Assembly: GCA_002337005.1 (NCBI GenBank)
Contig: DDFD01000068.1
Coordinates: forward strand, 1 to 51,291
Direction of reading: 5' to 3'
Source: Flavobacteriales bacterium UBA1937
GTDB taxonomy: Bacteria; Bacteroidota; Bacteroidia; Flavobacteriales; Weeksellaceae
Length of the DNA stretch: 51,291 bases
Shown here: positions 7,488 to 15,714 of the stretch, piece after piece
Numbering within the stretch: the first letter of the stretch is position 1
Layout: the number at the start of each line of letters is the position of its first letter
The notes under the pieces: model-generated
Database searches by the model: none
What the model was told of the DNA's origin: nothing
Seen by the model: the letters and a program-made list of their open reading frames with translations, nothing else
Program-made: the position numbers and the translations under genes

Positions 7488-8168
7488 ATGAAAAAGAAAA
7501 TCGTCGTTTTATCTGGAGCTGGAATTTCTGCGGAAAGCGGAATTTCTACGTTTAGAGACTCTAACGGACTTTGGGAAAACCACAGAATAGAAGATGTGGC
7601 TTCGCCGGAAGGTTTTGCTAGAAATCCGAAGTTGGTTTTGGATTTTTATAATTTGAGACGAAGACAACTAAAAGATGTAAAACCCAATCTCGCTCACGAA
7701 ATTTTAGCTGAATTAGAAAAAGATTTTGACGTGCATATTATCACTCAAAATGTAGATGATTTGCACGAAAGAGCAGGCTCTACCAAAGTGATTCATCTAC
7801 ACGGTGAACTGAAAAAAGTACGTTCTATGAAAGATGAAAAGCAAATTTACAACTGGGAAGAAGACTGTAATTTAGGTGATTTAGATGAATTTGGGAACCA
7901 ACTTCGTCCGCATATTGTTTGGTTTGGAGAAATGGTTCCCGAAATGGATAATGCTACTAAAATTGTTTCGGAAGCAGATATTTTCATCGTTATTGGTACT
8001 TCTATGCAAGTGTATCCTGCTGCTGGTTTAATACATTATATTCCTAAAAACTGTGAAATTTTTGTGGTTGATCCTCATTTAGAAAACCAATTCACAAAAC
8101 ACGAAAATTTTCTAAAAACTTCGGCTACAGAAGGAATGAAGGTTTTGAGAAAGAAATTATTGAAGTAA
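7488..8168 (+). CDS. cobB: Sir2-family NAD-dependent protein deacylase without zinc site
   Basis: The 226-residue cytoplasmic protein removes acyl groups from protein lysines using NAD. GAGISAESGISTFRD at residues 10-24 and TQNVDDLHERAG at 86-97 bind NAD, and His105 in HLHG is the catalytic base. Tyr54 and Arg57 (YNLR) match the Tyr/Arg pair that favours succinyl- or malonyl-lysine in SIRT5 and CobB. The four zinc-binding cysteines of typical sirtuins are missing: only single cysteines occur in the relevant region. It follows copA after 64 bases on the same strand; a functional link to copper is not evident. Confidence 0.92.
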   Translation: MKKKIVVLSGAGISAESGISTFRDSNGLWENHRIEDVASPEGFARNPKLVLDFYNLRRRQLKDVKPNLAHEILAELEKDFDVHIITQNVDDLHERAGSTKVIHLHGELKKVRSMKDEKQIYNWEEDCNLGDLDEFGNQLRPHIVWFGEMVPEMDNATKIVSEADIFIVIGTSMQVYPAAGLIHYIPKNCEIFVVDPHLENQFTKHENFLKTSATEGMKVLRKKLLK

Positions 8169-8181
8169 TAAGGCTTTACAA

Positions 8182-8592
8182 TTACATTTTTTCAACAAAA
8201 CTTTTAGCAAAAACAGCAATTTCATCTCTTACTTCAGCAAATTGTTTTGCGATTTCTTCTTTTGTTCCTGTTGCTTTCGCAGGATCGGGAAAATTGTGGT
8301 GAATTCTCACCGCTTTACTCGGAAAATATGGGCAGTTTTCATTGGCGTGATCACAAACTGTAATAATATAATCAAAATCAATACTTTGATACTCTAAAAC
8401 ATTATTAGAAGTGTAGTGTGAAATATCTACCCCAATTTCAGCCATGGTTTTTACAGCATTCGGATTGAGACCATGAGTTTCTATTCCAGCGCTGTAAATA
8501 TTAGCTTTTCCTTCTACGAATTTTTCTAAAAAACCGTGCATTAATTGGCTTCTACACGAATTTCCAGTGCAAAGAACGAGGATATTTTTCAT
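8182..8592 (-). CDS. arsC: Arsenate reductase, thioredoxin-coupled (LMW-phosphatase fold)
   Basis: The 136-residue enzyme reduces arsenate to arsenite in the cytoplasm. The phosphate-binding loop is CTGNSCRS with nucleophile Cys8, and Cys80 and Cys87 in VCDHANENC are placed like Cys82 and Cys89 of the Bacillus subtilis enzyme, which relay the disulfide to thioredoxin. DPA near residue 103 supplies the general acid. The redox Cys pair favours arsenate reductase over an ordinary tyrosine phosphatase. It is last in the reverse-strand arsenic gene cluster. A 182-base repeat-containing gap separates it from arsM, so co-transcription is likely but not certain. Confidence 0.92.
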   Translation of the reverse strand: MKNILVLCTGNSCRSQLMHGFLEKFVEGKANIYSAGIETHGLNPNAVKTMAEIGVDISHYTSNNVLEYQSIDFDYIITVCDHANENCPYFPSKAVRIHHNFPDPAKATGTKEEIAKQFAEVRDEIAVFAKSFVEKM

Positions 8593-8656
8593 AAATTTTT
8601 AAATAAATTTTTGGCTAAAGCCAATGGATTTTTCTAAACTTTGAAAGCTGTTTTTT

Positions 8657-8728
8657 CACTCTCGCAGATTGGGCAAATTTAGCAGATGAAAGAACAGAAT
8701 TTTATATCTGCTTAATCAGCGAGAGATT
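8657..8728. repeat. Intergenic repeat with inverted CTCTCGCAGAT ends
   Basis: CTCTCGCAGAT and ATCAGCGAGAG form imperfect inverted ends around AGCAGAT and ATCTGC copies. This is a dispersed non-coding repeat type. It lies between arsM and arsC and could form a hairpin in their mRNA. Confidence 0.5.
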
Positions 8729-8774
8729 TAAGTTTTTTCAAATATGTAATTAACTTGTGATCTCTAAAAATAAT

Positions 8775-9614
8775 TTAACAACAACCAGAATTTGGAGTGC
8801 AACAACCTACCAATTTCTCTGCGAAAACAGTAATGCTATAAATTCTTGTTGTAGAATCTTTGTATTGTTGAATTTCTTCTTCGTTTAGATAGTTTTTTAA
8901 AATATCATCAGGAACAATGATTGGTTTTTTCTTTTGTAAAGTAATATTTTTAAAGCCACAAATTTCGATAATTTTCAAATATTCGTCCATTTGAATGGCA
9001 CTCGCAACGCAGCCAGCATACATTTCGGCAGCAGATTTTATTTTTTCTGGCAAATCTCCCACCAAAACAATATCAGAAATCGAAAAATGACCAGTTGGTT
9101 TTAGAATTCTTTGTACTTCAGCAAAAGCCTTCAGTTTATTAGGCACCAAATTCATCACACAATTGCTTACCACTACGTCTGCAACATTACTCATCAAAGG
9201 AATATTTTCAATATCTCCTAGTCTGAATTCCACATTATTAAAACCTAATTTATCTGCATTATTTCTCGCTTTTTCTATCATTTCAGGCGTGAAATCTATC
9301 CCTACAACTTTCCCAGTTTCGCCAGTTTCTGCTCTTGCTACGAAACAATCATTTCCTGCGCCACTTCCCAAATCTACTACATAATCGCCTGTTTTAATTT
9401 TCGCAAATTCTGTTGGCAAACCGCAACCTAATTTCAAATCCGCATCTGGATTATAACCTTCTAAATGATCATAATCATCGGTCATAATATTGTAAACTTC
9501 TGTACTACAACCGCCACTTCCACAGCAAGATGAAGCGTTGGTTTCTTGATTTTGTAAAGCAATTTCTGCATATTTTTGCTTCACCATTTCTTTAATTTCT
9601 TCGTTGGTATTCAT
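8775..9614 (-). CDS. arsM: Arsenite S-adenosylmethionine methyltransferase
   Basis: The 279-residue cytoplasmic enzyme methylates arsenite to mono-, di- and volatile trimethyl arsenic species. The SAM-binding motif is VVDLGSGAGNDCFVA near residues 79-93. The three As(III)-binding cysteines are recognisable as Cys64 (LGCG), Cys152 (NCVMNL) and Cys202 (AGCVASA). Extra Cys clusters are present near the N-terminus (C30, C31, C36) and at the very end (CCTPNSGCC), as in many ArsM proteins. It lies between a membrane methyltransferase gene and arsC, downstream of arsR. No arsB or acr3 pump gene is present in the window. Confidence 0.95.
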   Translation of the reverse strand: MNTNEEIKEMVKQKYAEIALQNQETNASSCCGSGGCSTEVYNIMTDDYDHLEGYNPDADLKLGCGLPTEFAKIKTGDYVVDLGSGAGNDCFVARAETGETGKVVGIDFTPEMIEKARNNADKLGFNNVEFRLGDIENIPLMSNVADVVVSNCVMNLVPNKLKAFAEVQRILKPTGHFSISDIVLVGDLPEKIKSAAEMYAGCVASAIQMDEYLKIIEICGFKNITLQKKKPIIVPDDILKNYLNEEEIQQYKDSTTRIYSITVFAEKLVGCCTPNSGCC

Positions 9615-9662
9615 TTTTTAGATTTTAGATTTTAAATGATAAATTATAGATTATTTTTTTTA

Positions 9663-9703
9663 AGAGCTATTTCCTGCTTTCCGCTGCAATCAGGGCTAGT
9701 TAC
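9663..9703. repeat. Intergenic repeat of the CAGCGGAAAGCAGG type
   Basis: Read on the minus strand, this contains TAGCCCTGATTGCAGCGGAA followed by AGCAGGAAATAGCT. This GC-richer motif recurs between genes in flavobacteria, as I recall. It stands out from the AT-rich spacer between arsM and the membrane methyltransferase gene. Confidence 0.5.
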
Positions 9704-9787
9704 GTTTTTCGTTTTTGAAAGAACTTTAGCAGTAAGATTTTTGTACTTCTATTTTCTATTTTTCTGAAAATTCAATTTTAACTCAAT

Positions 9788-10381
9788 TCATAATAATCTC
9801 CTTGTTTTGTTTTTATAATTCACATACTGAGAACCGAAGCTTTTCATAAGAAATTCTTCTTCCAATCGAATTTGAATTTGAATCACAATATATCCTGTAA
9901 ATGCAATAAAAAAAGTAAAAACATTTGGCAAAATCATAAAAACTCCAAAAACAGCTATCAATATTCCTAAAAAAATAGGATTTCTTGAAACTGAAAAAAG
10001 ACCTTTTGTAACTAAATTAGTTTTGTTTTTTTCGTCAATTCCTATCCTCCAGTTCGTTCTCATTTGCATTTGAGCAATAAATATCCAACATATTGAAAAA
10101 TGCAACAATGCAAAACCTATGAAAAATAAAATGTTATTTTCTAAATAGACAATAGGAACAAAGTATTTTATATACCAATTTTCATTAATCAAATTGGCAA
10201 TAAAAGTTATTAATAACAATATGATTAGAATTTTAAAAACATTACCTACAAAATTGTGAGCATTATCTTCTTTACCAAAAGTAATAGGATTAATTTTAGT
10301 TTTCTTGTACGTAATATAAGTTGGCAAAACAAATACAAAAAACAAGGTAAATAATAGAATTACAAATAGATACTCTTTCAT
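9788..10381 (-). CDS. Isoprenylcysteine carboxyl methyltransferase-like membrane protein in the ars operon
   Basis: The 197-residue protein has about five membrane helices. Its C-terminal region has the ICMT/phospholipid methyltransferase pattern: GLFSVSRNPIFLGILIAVFG near residues 127-146, with the conserved Arg-Asn-Pro, then a late Glu-Glu (IRLEEEFL) that helps bind SAM in this fold. Such proteins methylate small hydrophobic or prenylated substrates at the membrane. It starts one base after the arsR stop, so it is translated from the same mRNA as arsR. Its substrate is unknown; a role in arsenic or thiol methylation is only a positional inference. Confidence 0.75.
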   Translation of the reverse strand: MKEYLFVILLFTLFFVFVLPTYITYKKTKINPITFGKEDNAHNFVGNVFKILIILLLITFIANLINENWYIKYFVPIVYLENNILFFIGFALLHFSICWIFIAQMQMRTNWRIGIDEKNKTNLVTKGLFSVSRNPIFLGILIAVFGVFMILPNVFTFFIAFTGYIVIQIQIRLEEEFLMKSFGSQYVNYKNKTRRLL

Positions 10382-10382
10382 A

Positions 10383-10709
10383 TTAACAACATTTAGGATG
10401 ATTTAACTTATGAAAAATTTGTGCTACAAAATGTTCCATTTTTTTTATAGTTTCAGGATTGATACAATAGCAAATTGCTTTTCCGTCTATTTCCCCTTGT
10501 ATAATTCCTGCATTTTTTAATTCTTTAAGATGTTGAGAAACTGTTGGTTGAGCCAATTTTACTTCTTCAACAATATCATTACAAATACAAGTATCTACAG
10601 AAAGCAAATATTCTACAATGGCAATTCTTGCAGGATGAGAAAGTGCTTTCATCAGTTTTGCTACTTCATTTTGTTCTTCTGTAAAATGTTCGGTTTTAGA
10701 AATTCCCAT
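10383..10709 (-). CDS. arsR: ArsR-family metalloid-responsive repressor
   Basis: The 108-residue winged-helix repressor leads the arsenic operon. It has the family pattern LMKALSHPARIAIVEYL, the metalloid-binding helix with DTCICND (Cys41, Cys43) and the recognition helix AQPTVSQHLKELKNAGII. A further Cys pair is at the C-terminus (HPKCC). Family members leave DNA when As(III) or Sb(III) binds the cysteines. A 12-base perfect palindrome lies 27 bases upstream of its start and is a plausible operator, so the operon is probably autoregulated. Confidence 0.92.
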   Translation of the reverse strand: MGISKTEHFTEEQNEVAKLMKALSHPARIAIVEYLLSVDTCICNDIVEEVKLAQPTVSQHLKELKNAGIIQGEIDGKAICYCINPETIKKMEHFVAQIFHKLNHPKCC

Positions 10710-10735
10710 GATTTAATTGAAATTTTTATATTTTC

Positions 10736-10747
10736 ATATTGCAATAT
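10736..10747 (-). promoter_or_regulatory. Candidate ArsR operator palindrome
   Basis: ATATTGCAATAT is a perfect 12-base palindrome centred about 32 bases upstream of the arsR start, where a repressor could block its promoter. It also lies 61 bases upstream of yggS. Its role is inferred from position and symmetry only. Confidence 0.4.
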
Positions 10748-10782
10748 TACAATAATAATTTTTAAAACCAAAATTTTCTTCT

Positions 10783-10790
10783 TAAATTTG
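10783..10790 (+). promoter_or_regulatory. Bacteroidetes -7 box for yggS
   Basis: TAAATTTG matches TAnnTTTG and lies 17 bases before the start at 10808. Confidence 0.5.
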
Positions 10791-10807
10791 AAAAGTAAAA
10801 TCTAAAT

Positions 10808-11461
10808 ATGTCAGTTCCCGAAAATTTCAATAAAATAAAATCGTTAATTCCTGAAAATGTAGAATTGGTAGCGGTTTCAAAATTCCATCCCGTAGAAAAA
10901 ATTAAAGAAGTTTACGATTGCGGACAACGTATTTTTGGAGAAAATAAAGTACAAGAACTTCTCACAAAAGTGAACGAACTTCCTTCTGATATTCAATGGC
11001 ACTTAATTGGGCATCTACAAACCAATAAAGTAAAATATATTGCACCTTTTATTGACACCATCCAAAGTGTGGACAGTGAAAAAGTATTGCTAGAAATCAA
11101 TAAAGAGGCAGAAAAAAACAACAGAAAAATAAAAGTTTTACTCCAGGTTAAAATTGCGGAAGAAGACACAAAATATGGTCTTGAAATTCAAGAAGCTAAA
11201 GAAATTTTCAGCAATTATTTAGAACATCAATATCCGAATATAGAAATTACCGGATTGATGGGTATGGCAACTTTCACAGATCATAAAACACAAGTTAAAG
11301 CCGAATTTCTAGTTCTGAAATCTCTTTTTGAAGAACTTTCAAGATTCAAAAAATTAGAAAAATTATCAATGGGAATGAGTGATGATTTTCCCTTGGCAAT
11401 AGAATGTGGTGCAAATTCTGTAAGAATTGGCTCTGCTATTTTTGGAGTAAGAAATCATTAA
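10808..11461 (+). CDS. yggS: PLP-binding homeostasis protein, YggS/PLPBP family
   Basis: The 217-residue cytoplasmic protein is a single alanine-racemase-like TIM barrel. The PLP Lys25 lies in VAVSKFHP, followed by FGENKVQEL, WHLIGHLQTNK and the C-terminal LSMGMSDDFPLAIECGANSVRIG, which holds the PLP phosphate. Members buffer pyridoxal phosphate and have no known catalytic activity. It is divergent from the arsR operon and is not obviously linked to it. Confidence 0.95.
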   Translation: MSVPENFNKIKSLIPENVELVAVSKFHPVEKIKEVYDCGQRIFGENKVQELLTKVNELPSDIQWHLIGHLQTNKVKYIAPFIDTIQSVDSEKVLLEINKEAEKNNRKIKVLLQVKIAEEDTKYGLEIQEAKEIFSNYLEHQYPNIEITGLMGMATFTDHKTQVKAEFLVLKSLFEELSRFKKLEKLSMGMSDDFPLAIECGANSVRIGSAIFGVRNH

Positions 11462-11547
11462 TTATTTGGCACATAATTTGGCTTGATAACATAAAAATAT
11501 TATAAAATTTTGCCTTAAATCATTGAACAAAAGCAAAATAAAAACAC

Positions 11548-11555
11548 TAAATTTG
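11548..11555 (+). promoter_or_regulatory. -7 box placed for a leaderless mRNA of the response regulator
   Basis: TAAATTTG ends five bases before the A of the ATG at 11560. In Bacteroidetes, transcription starts a few bases after this box, so the mRNA would begin at or next to the start codon. Confidence 0.5.
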
Positions 11556-11559
11556 CCAT

Positions 11560-12744
11560 ATGCAAAAAGTATTAATCGTAGAAGACGAAAAAGCCATTTC
11601 GGGTGTTCTTCATAGCATTTTATCAGACGAGCTTACAGATTACGAAATCTTAGTAGCAGAAGATGGTCTAGAAGCGTATAAATTATTAGAAAAAGATGAT
11701 TTCGCATTGATTATTTCTGACATTAAAATGCCTAAATTATCAGGTTTAGAACTTCTAAAACAAGCCTTACAATTGAAACCAGACACTACTTTTGTGATGA
11801 TTTCTGGGCATGCAGATATAGACACTGCTGTAAGTGCATTAAAAGATGGTGCTTATGATTTTATTTCAAAACCTATTGACATTAATCGATTGATTACCAG
11901 CGTAAGAAATGCTTTGGATAGAAAAAACCTAGTACAAAAAGCGAATACTTTACAAAAAGAAAATACCCAACTGAAGAAAAAAGTAAGCAAAAAATACCAA
12001 ATGATTGGTCGTTCTGTGGCACTTACTAAAATTCAGGAAATGATAGAAAAAGTAGCACCTTCTGATGCAAGAGTACTCATTACTGGGCCGAATGGAGCTG
12101 GTAAAGAATTGGTAGCACATGCCATTCATAGTCAAAGCGAACGAAACAGAGGCCCAATGATTGAGGTAAATTGTGCCGCAATACCTTCGGAATTAATAGA
12201 AAGTGAATTATTCGGACACGTAAAAGGTTCTTTCACTGGAGCGATTAAAGACAAACAAGGAAAATTTGAATTGGCGAATGGTGGTACCATTTTCTTAGAC
12301 GAAATTGGTGATATGAGTTTGGTTGCCCAGGCAAAAGTACTTAGAGCATTGCAAGAAAGTAGAGTTTCGCCAGTAGGAAGCGATAAAGAAATAAAGGTAG
12401 ATGTAAGAGTAATAGCTGCGACTAATAAAGATTTACAAAAAGAAATAGCGAACGGAAAATTCCGTGAAGACCTATACCATCGTCTTTCTGTAATCGAGAT
12501 TTATGTGCCATCACTAGACGAAAGAAAAGAAGACATTCCGCTATTGGTAGAGCATTTTTCTCAAGTAATTGCAGATGAACAAGGTAATGCAGTGAAAATT
12601 TTTGATCAAAAAGCAATAGAAGCTTTGCAAGAATTTAGTTGGACAGGTAATATCAGAGAATTAAGAAACGTAGTAGAACGTCTGATTATTCTCGGTGCAA
12701 ATCCTGTAACTGCGGAAGATGTAGCTGCTTTTGTAAGAAAATAA
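11560..12744 (+). CDS. Sigma54-type response regulator lacking a DNA-binding domain
   Basis: The 394-residue protein has a receiver domain (1-120, phosphoacceptor Asp54 in ISDIKMP) and an AAA+ domain (about 145-375). Walker A is GPNGAGKE at 176-183, the sigma54-contact loop is GSFTGA at 223-228 (normally GAFTGA) and Walker B is GGTIFLDEIGD near 241-251. NtrC-type proteins then carry a Fis-type helix-turn-helix of 50-80 residues; here the protein ends at VAAFVRK with none. It may therefore activate RpoN from solution or bind DNA through a partner. No kinase is adjacent; the nearest is at 14503-15657. Confidence 0.9.
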   Translation: MQKVLIVEDEKAISGVLHSILSDELTDYEILVAEDGLEAYKLLEKDDFALIISDIKMPKLSGLELLKQALQLKPDTTFVMISGHADIDTAVSALKDGAYDFISKPIDINRLITSVRNALDRKNLVQKANTLQKENTQLKKKVSKKYQMIGRSVALTKIQEMIEKVAPSDARVLITGPNGAGKELVAHAIHSQSERNRGPMIEVNCAAIPSELIESELFGHVKGSFTGAIKDKQGKFELANGGTIFLDEIGDMSLVAQAKVLRALQESRVSPVGSDKEIKVDVRVIAATNKDLQKEIANGKFREDLYHRLSVIEIYVPSLDERKEDIPLLVEHFSQVIADEQGNAVKIFDQKAIEALQEFSWTGNIRELRNVVERLIILGANPVTAEDVAAFVRK

Positions 12745-12778
12745 TAAATCCGAAGACGCAAGATTTAACAAAAACATA

Positions 12779-12810
12779 TAAAACCATACTATTTTGTGTG
12801 GTTTTTCTTA
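12779..12810 (+). terminator. Terminator after the response regulator gene
   Basis: AAACCATAC (12781-12789) pairs with GTGTGGTTT (12796-12804) with one G-T pair, followed by TTTCTTATTTTT. It ends just upstream of the peptidase gene. Confidence 0.7.
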
Positions 12811-12834
12811 TTTTTAGCCTTTAAAATAAAATTC

Positions 12835-14448
12835 ATGAAAAAAATAGGTTTACTTTTCGTAGTTTTTAGTCAGATTGCTATTGCACAAACTTTCACCAAA
12901 ATAGATACATTAAAAGGTTCTGATACTAAATTCAGAAATTTTTGGGATGTGAAAAAATATAAACTTTCTGTAGAGCCCAATATTTCAGAAAAATCCCTTA
13001 AAGGAAGCAATAAAATTGAATTTACCATTACCAAAGACATCCTTAATCCTACTTTCCAAATAGACCTACAACAACCTATGAAAGTAGAGAAACTTACTGC
13101 CAATTTTCCAACGATTGATGGTTTCAAAAGAGATGGAGATTTTATTTACATTAATGCCAAAAAGAAATTTAAAAAAGGTGAAAAATACACCATAGATATA
13201 GATTATTCTGGAAATCCTAGAATTGCAAAACGTGCACCTTGGGATGGTGGTTGGGTTTTTACTACCGACAAACAAGGAAATCCTTGGGTTACGGTAGCAC
13301 AGGAAGGAGACGGAACTAGCCTTTGGTTACCATCTAAAGACATTTGGAATGATGAACCAGATAATGGTGTGGAAATGAAAATTATTACCCAGAAAGATTT
13401 AACGGGTGTAGGAAACGGAAAATTAATTTCTAAAACTACAGAGAATGACAAAAATATTTTCGTTTGGGAAGTTAAAAATCCTATTAATCTGTACAATATA
13501 GCTCCTGTGATTGGAAAATTTGCTCATTTTTCTGAAATTTACAATGGCGAAAAGGGAAAATTAGATTGTGACTATTACGTTCTGGATTATAATTTAGAAA
13601 AAGCAAAAATTCAATTTCAACAAGTGAAATCTATGTTAAAATCTTTTGAATATTGGTTTGGTCCTTATCCTTTTTATGAAGACAGCTATAAACTGGTAGA
13701 AACTCCACATTTAGGAATGGAACATCAATCTAATGTAGCGTATGGAAATCATTATCTAAATGGTTATTTAGGAAGAGATCTATCTGGAACAGGGGTTGGT
13801 TTAGCATGGGATTTTATCATCATTCACGAAAGCGGACACGAATGGTTTGCCAACAACATTACTGCAAAAGACCAAGCAGATATGTGGATTCACGAAGGAT
13901 TTACTTGTTATTCTGAAACACTTTATACAGAGAGTTTACACGGAAAAGAAAAAGCAGAGCTTTACATCAAAGGAATTAGAAATAATATTCAAAATGACAG
14001 TCCTATTATTGGAAAATATGGCGTAAGAAACGAAGGCAGTGGCGATATGTATTACAAAGGTGCAAATATGCTACACACCATTAGAACTGTAATTAATGAT
14101 GATGAAAAATTCAGACAAATTTTAAGAGGCTTAGGTAAAGATTTTTATCATCAAACGGTTACTACAAAGCAAATTGAAGATTATATTTCTACAAAATCTG
14201 GTATTAATTTTTCTAAAGTTTTTGACCAATATCTTAGAACCACCCAAATCCCAACCTTAGAATATTCACAAGACGGAACTACGCTGAAATACAGATGGAC
14301 TAGCACCGTAGATGGTTTTGATATGCCGATTAGAATTAATGGTACAGAAACAATTTCTCCTTCTAAAGATTGGAAAACAGTTGGTCTAAAAGATAATTCT
14401 GAGGTAAAATTTGATGACAATTATTACGTGAAGTATCAGAAAATGTAG
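12835..14448 (+). CDS. M1-family zinc metallopeptidase, exported
   Basis: The 537-residue protein begins with a signal peptide (MKKIGLLFVVFSQIAIAQ). It has the M1 aminopeptidase layout: an N-terminal beta domain, LGMEHQSN (the GxMEN-like substrate site) and the zinc site HESGHE at 331-336 with the third ligand Glu354. It lacks the long C-terminal helical domain of large M1 enzymes, as is common for Bacteroidetes homologues. It probably removes N-terminal residues from peptides in the periplasm. The start at 12835 is chosen because an upstream in-frame ATG at 12796 lies inside the preceding terminator hairpin. Confidence 0.92.
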   Translation: MKKIGLLFVVFSQIAIAQTFTKIDTLKGSDTKFRNFWDVKKYKLSVEPNISEKSLKGSNKIEFTITKDILNPTFQIDLQQPMKVEKLTANFPTIDGFKRDGDFIYINAKKKFKKGEKYTIDIDYSGNPRIAKRAPWDGGWVFTTDKQGNPWVTVAQEGDGTSLWLPSKDIWNDEPDNGVEMKIITQKDLTGVGNGKLISKTTENDKNIFVWEVKNPINLYNIAPVIGKFAHFSEIYNGEKGKLDCDYYVLDYNLEKAKIQFQQVKSMLKSFEYWFGPYPFYEDSYKLVETPHLGMEHQSNVAYGNHYLNGYLGRDLSGTGVGLAWDFIIIHESGHEWFANNITAKDQADMWIHEGFTCYSETLYTESLHGKEKAELYIKGIRNNIQNDSPIIGKYGVRNEGSGDMYYKGANMLHTIRTVINDDEKFRQILRGLGKDFYHQTVTTKQIEDYISTKSGINFSKVFDQYLRTTQIPTLEYSQDGTTLKYRWTSTVDGFDMPIRINGTETISPSKDWKTVGLKDNSEVKFDDNYYVKYQKM

Positions 14449-14465
14449 TACTAAATATTGAAAAA

Positions 14466-14494
14466 CTTTCGGCTCCTACGGAGCCGAACTTATT
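14466..14494. terminator. Bidirectional terminator between convergent genes
   Basis: TTCGGCTCC (14468-14476) and GGAGCCGAA (14480-14488) pair perfectly around a three-base loop. T-rich sequence follows on the minus strand and TTATTTT on the plus strand. It separates the M1 peptidase and the sensor kinase. Confidence 0.8.
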
Positions 14495-14502
14495 TTAAAT
14501 TT

Positions 14503-15657
14503 TTACGATTTCAGTACAATTCTAAAGGTAGTGCCCTTTCCTACTTCAGATTCTGCGATTTTGATATCGCCATTATGGTATTCTTGAATAACGCGTTTTG
14601 CCAAAGATAAACCCAATCCCCAACCTCGTTTTTTGGTAGAATATCCTGGTTTAAATGCATTTCTAATTTGTGCGTTGGTCATTCCAGAACCAGAATCTTT
14701 GACATCAATCAAAATATTTTTGTTCTTATGATAGAGATTAATTGTTAAATTTCCTTCACCTTTCATAGCATCTACAGCATTTTTAACCAAATTTTCAATC
14801 ACCCAACTTATCAAAATTCTATTGTGAGGAGTAAGAACTTCTGATGAAGGAGTTTTTAAATCAAACATTACTTTTCTGGAAATTCTTGACTTTAAATAAT
14901 CAAAATTTTGTTGAATTGTTTCCTTCAAGTTCAAATCATGGAGCTCTGGAACAGAACCAATTTTAGAAAAACGCTCAGAAATGGTTTTCAAACGATTGAT
15001 ATCTTTATTAATTTCTACCAAACCATCTTCATTTCTGTTTTTATCGAGTTTCATAATCTCAATCCAGCCAATCATAGAAGACAATGGAGTACCAATTTGG
15101 TGTGCTGTCTCCTTTGCCAAACCTGCCCAAAGCATAGATTCATCAGATTTTTTAATGGTACGCAAAAACCAAAACGAGAACAACAGATAAACACCAATAA
15201 ACAAGCCTAAACCATAAGGATAATACCTAAGATAATTTAATAAATCTGAATTGTCATAAAACACAAACTGATTATTAAAATTGGGCAACTGAATCTCAAA
15301 CGGAGGATATTTATCTTCCATTTCATTGATTTTTCGCTTCAGTTTTTCTGGATTTTTCAGAATATCATCCGTAATATTTTTACTTTGAATCAAGTTTTTA
15401 TTCTTATCTGTTACAATAATCGGGATATTTTCATTTTCATTGATTACAGAAAGAGAAATCTCGTCCATTCTAGAATCAGGATTGCTGCTGTATTGAAAAT
15501 ATTTTAAAGCGTAAGCTAATGATTGAATTCTCTCAGATTCTTTTTCTCTAAGATGATTGATTAGAAAATTAGAAGAAACTGCTATACCAATCACAATGAT
15601 GGTAAGGAGTGTAAAAACAAACCAATTATTAATTCTGGAAAGAAGATTTTTTCTCAA
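14503..15657 (-). CDS. Membrane sensor histidine kinase
   Basis: The 384-residue protein has a short cytoplasmic start, a membrane helix at about 12-34, a periplasmic sensor loop (35-147) without a recognisable domain and a second helix at about 148-166. The HisKA domain follows with phospho-accepting His186 (AKETAHQIGTPLSSMIGW). The HATPase domain has the N box near 289-303 (ENLVKNAVDAMKG), DSGSGM and GWGLGLSLAKRV. No response regulator is adjacent. The sigma54-type regulator at 11560 is the only one in the window and is a possible but unproven partner. It lies 57 bases downstream of dacB on the same strand. Confidence 0.92.
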   Translation of the reverse strand: MRKNLLSRINNWFVFTLLTIIVIGIAVSSNFLINHLREKESERIQSLAYALKYFQYSSNPDSRMDEISLSVINENENIPIIVTDKNKNLIQSKNITDDILKNPEKLKRKINEMEDKYPPFEIQLPNFNNQFVFYDNSDLLNYLRYYPYGLGLFIGVYLLFSFWFLRTIKKSDESMLWAGLAKETAHQIGTPLSSMIGWIEIMKLDKNRNEDGLVEINKDINRLKTISERFSKIGSVPELHDLNLKETIQQNFDYLKSRISRKVMFDLKTPSSEVLTPHNRILISWVIENLVKNAVDAMKGEGNLTINLYHKNKNILIDVKDSGSGMTNAQIRNAFKPGYSTKKRGWGLGLSLAKRVIQEYHNGDIKIAESEVGKGTTFRIVLKS

Positions 15658-15669
15658 AACAACTTAAAT

Positions 15670-15700
15670 ATTTACGATTTTTGATTTACAATTTACGATT
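15670..15700. repeat. TTTACGATT repeats between dacB and the sensor kinase
   Basis: The spacer contains TTTACGATT, TGATTTACA and TTTACGATT copies in tandem. A further copy lies just after the stop of the first gene (about 688-697). This is a short dispersed intergenic repeat, non-coding. Confidence 0.45.
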
Positions 15701-15714
15701 AAAAAATTTTATAA

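Noticed and set aside
12796..12834. Earlier in-frame ATG for the M1 peptidase
   Set aside because: It lies in the preceding terminator hairpin, and the signal peptide starts at 12835.
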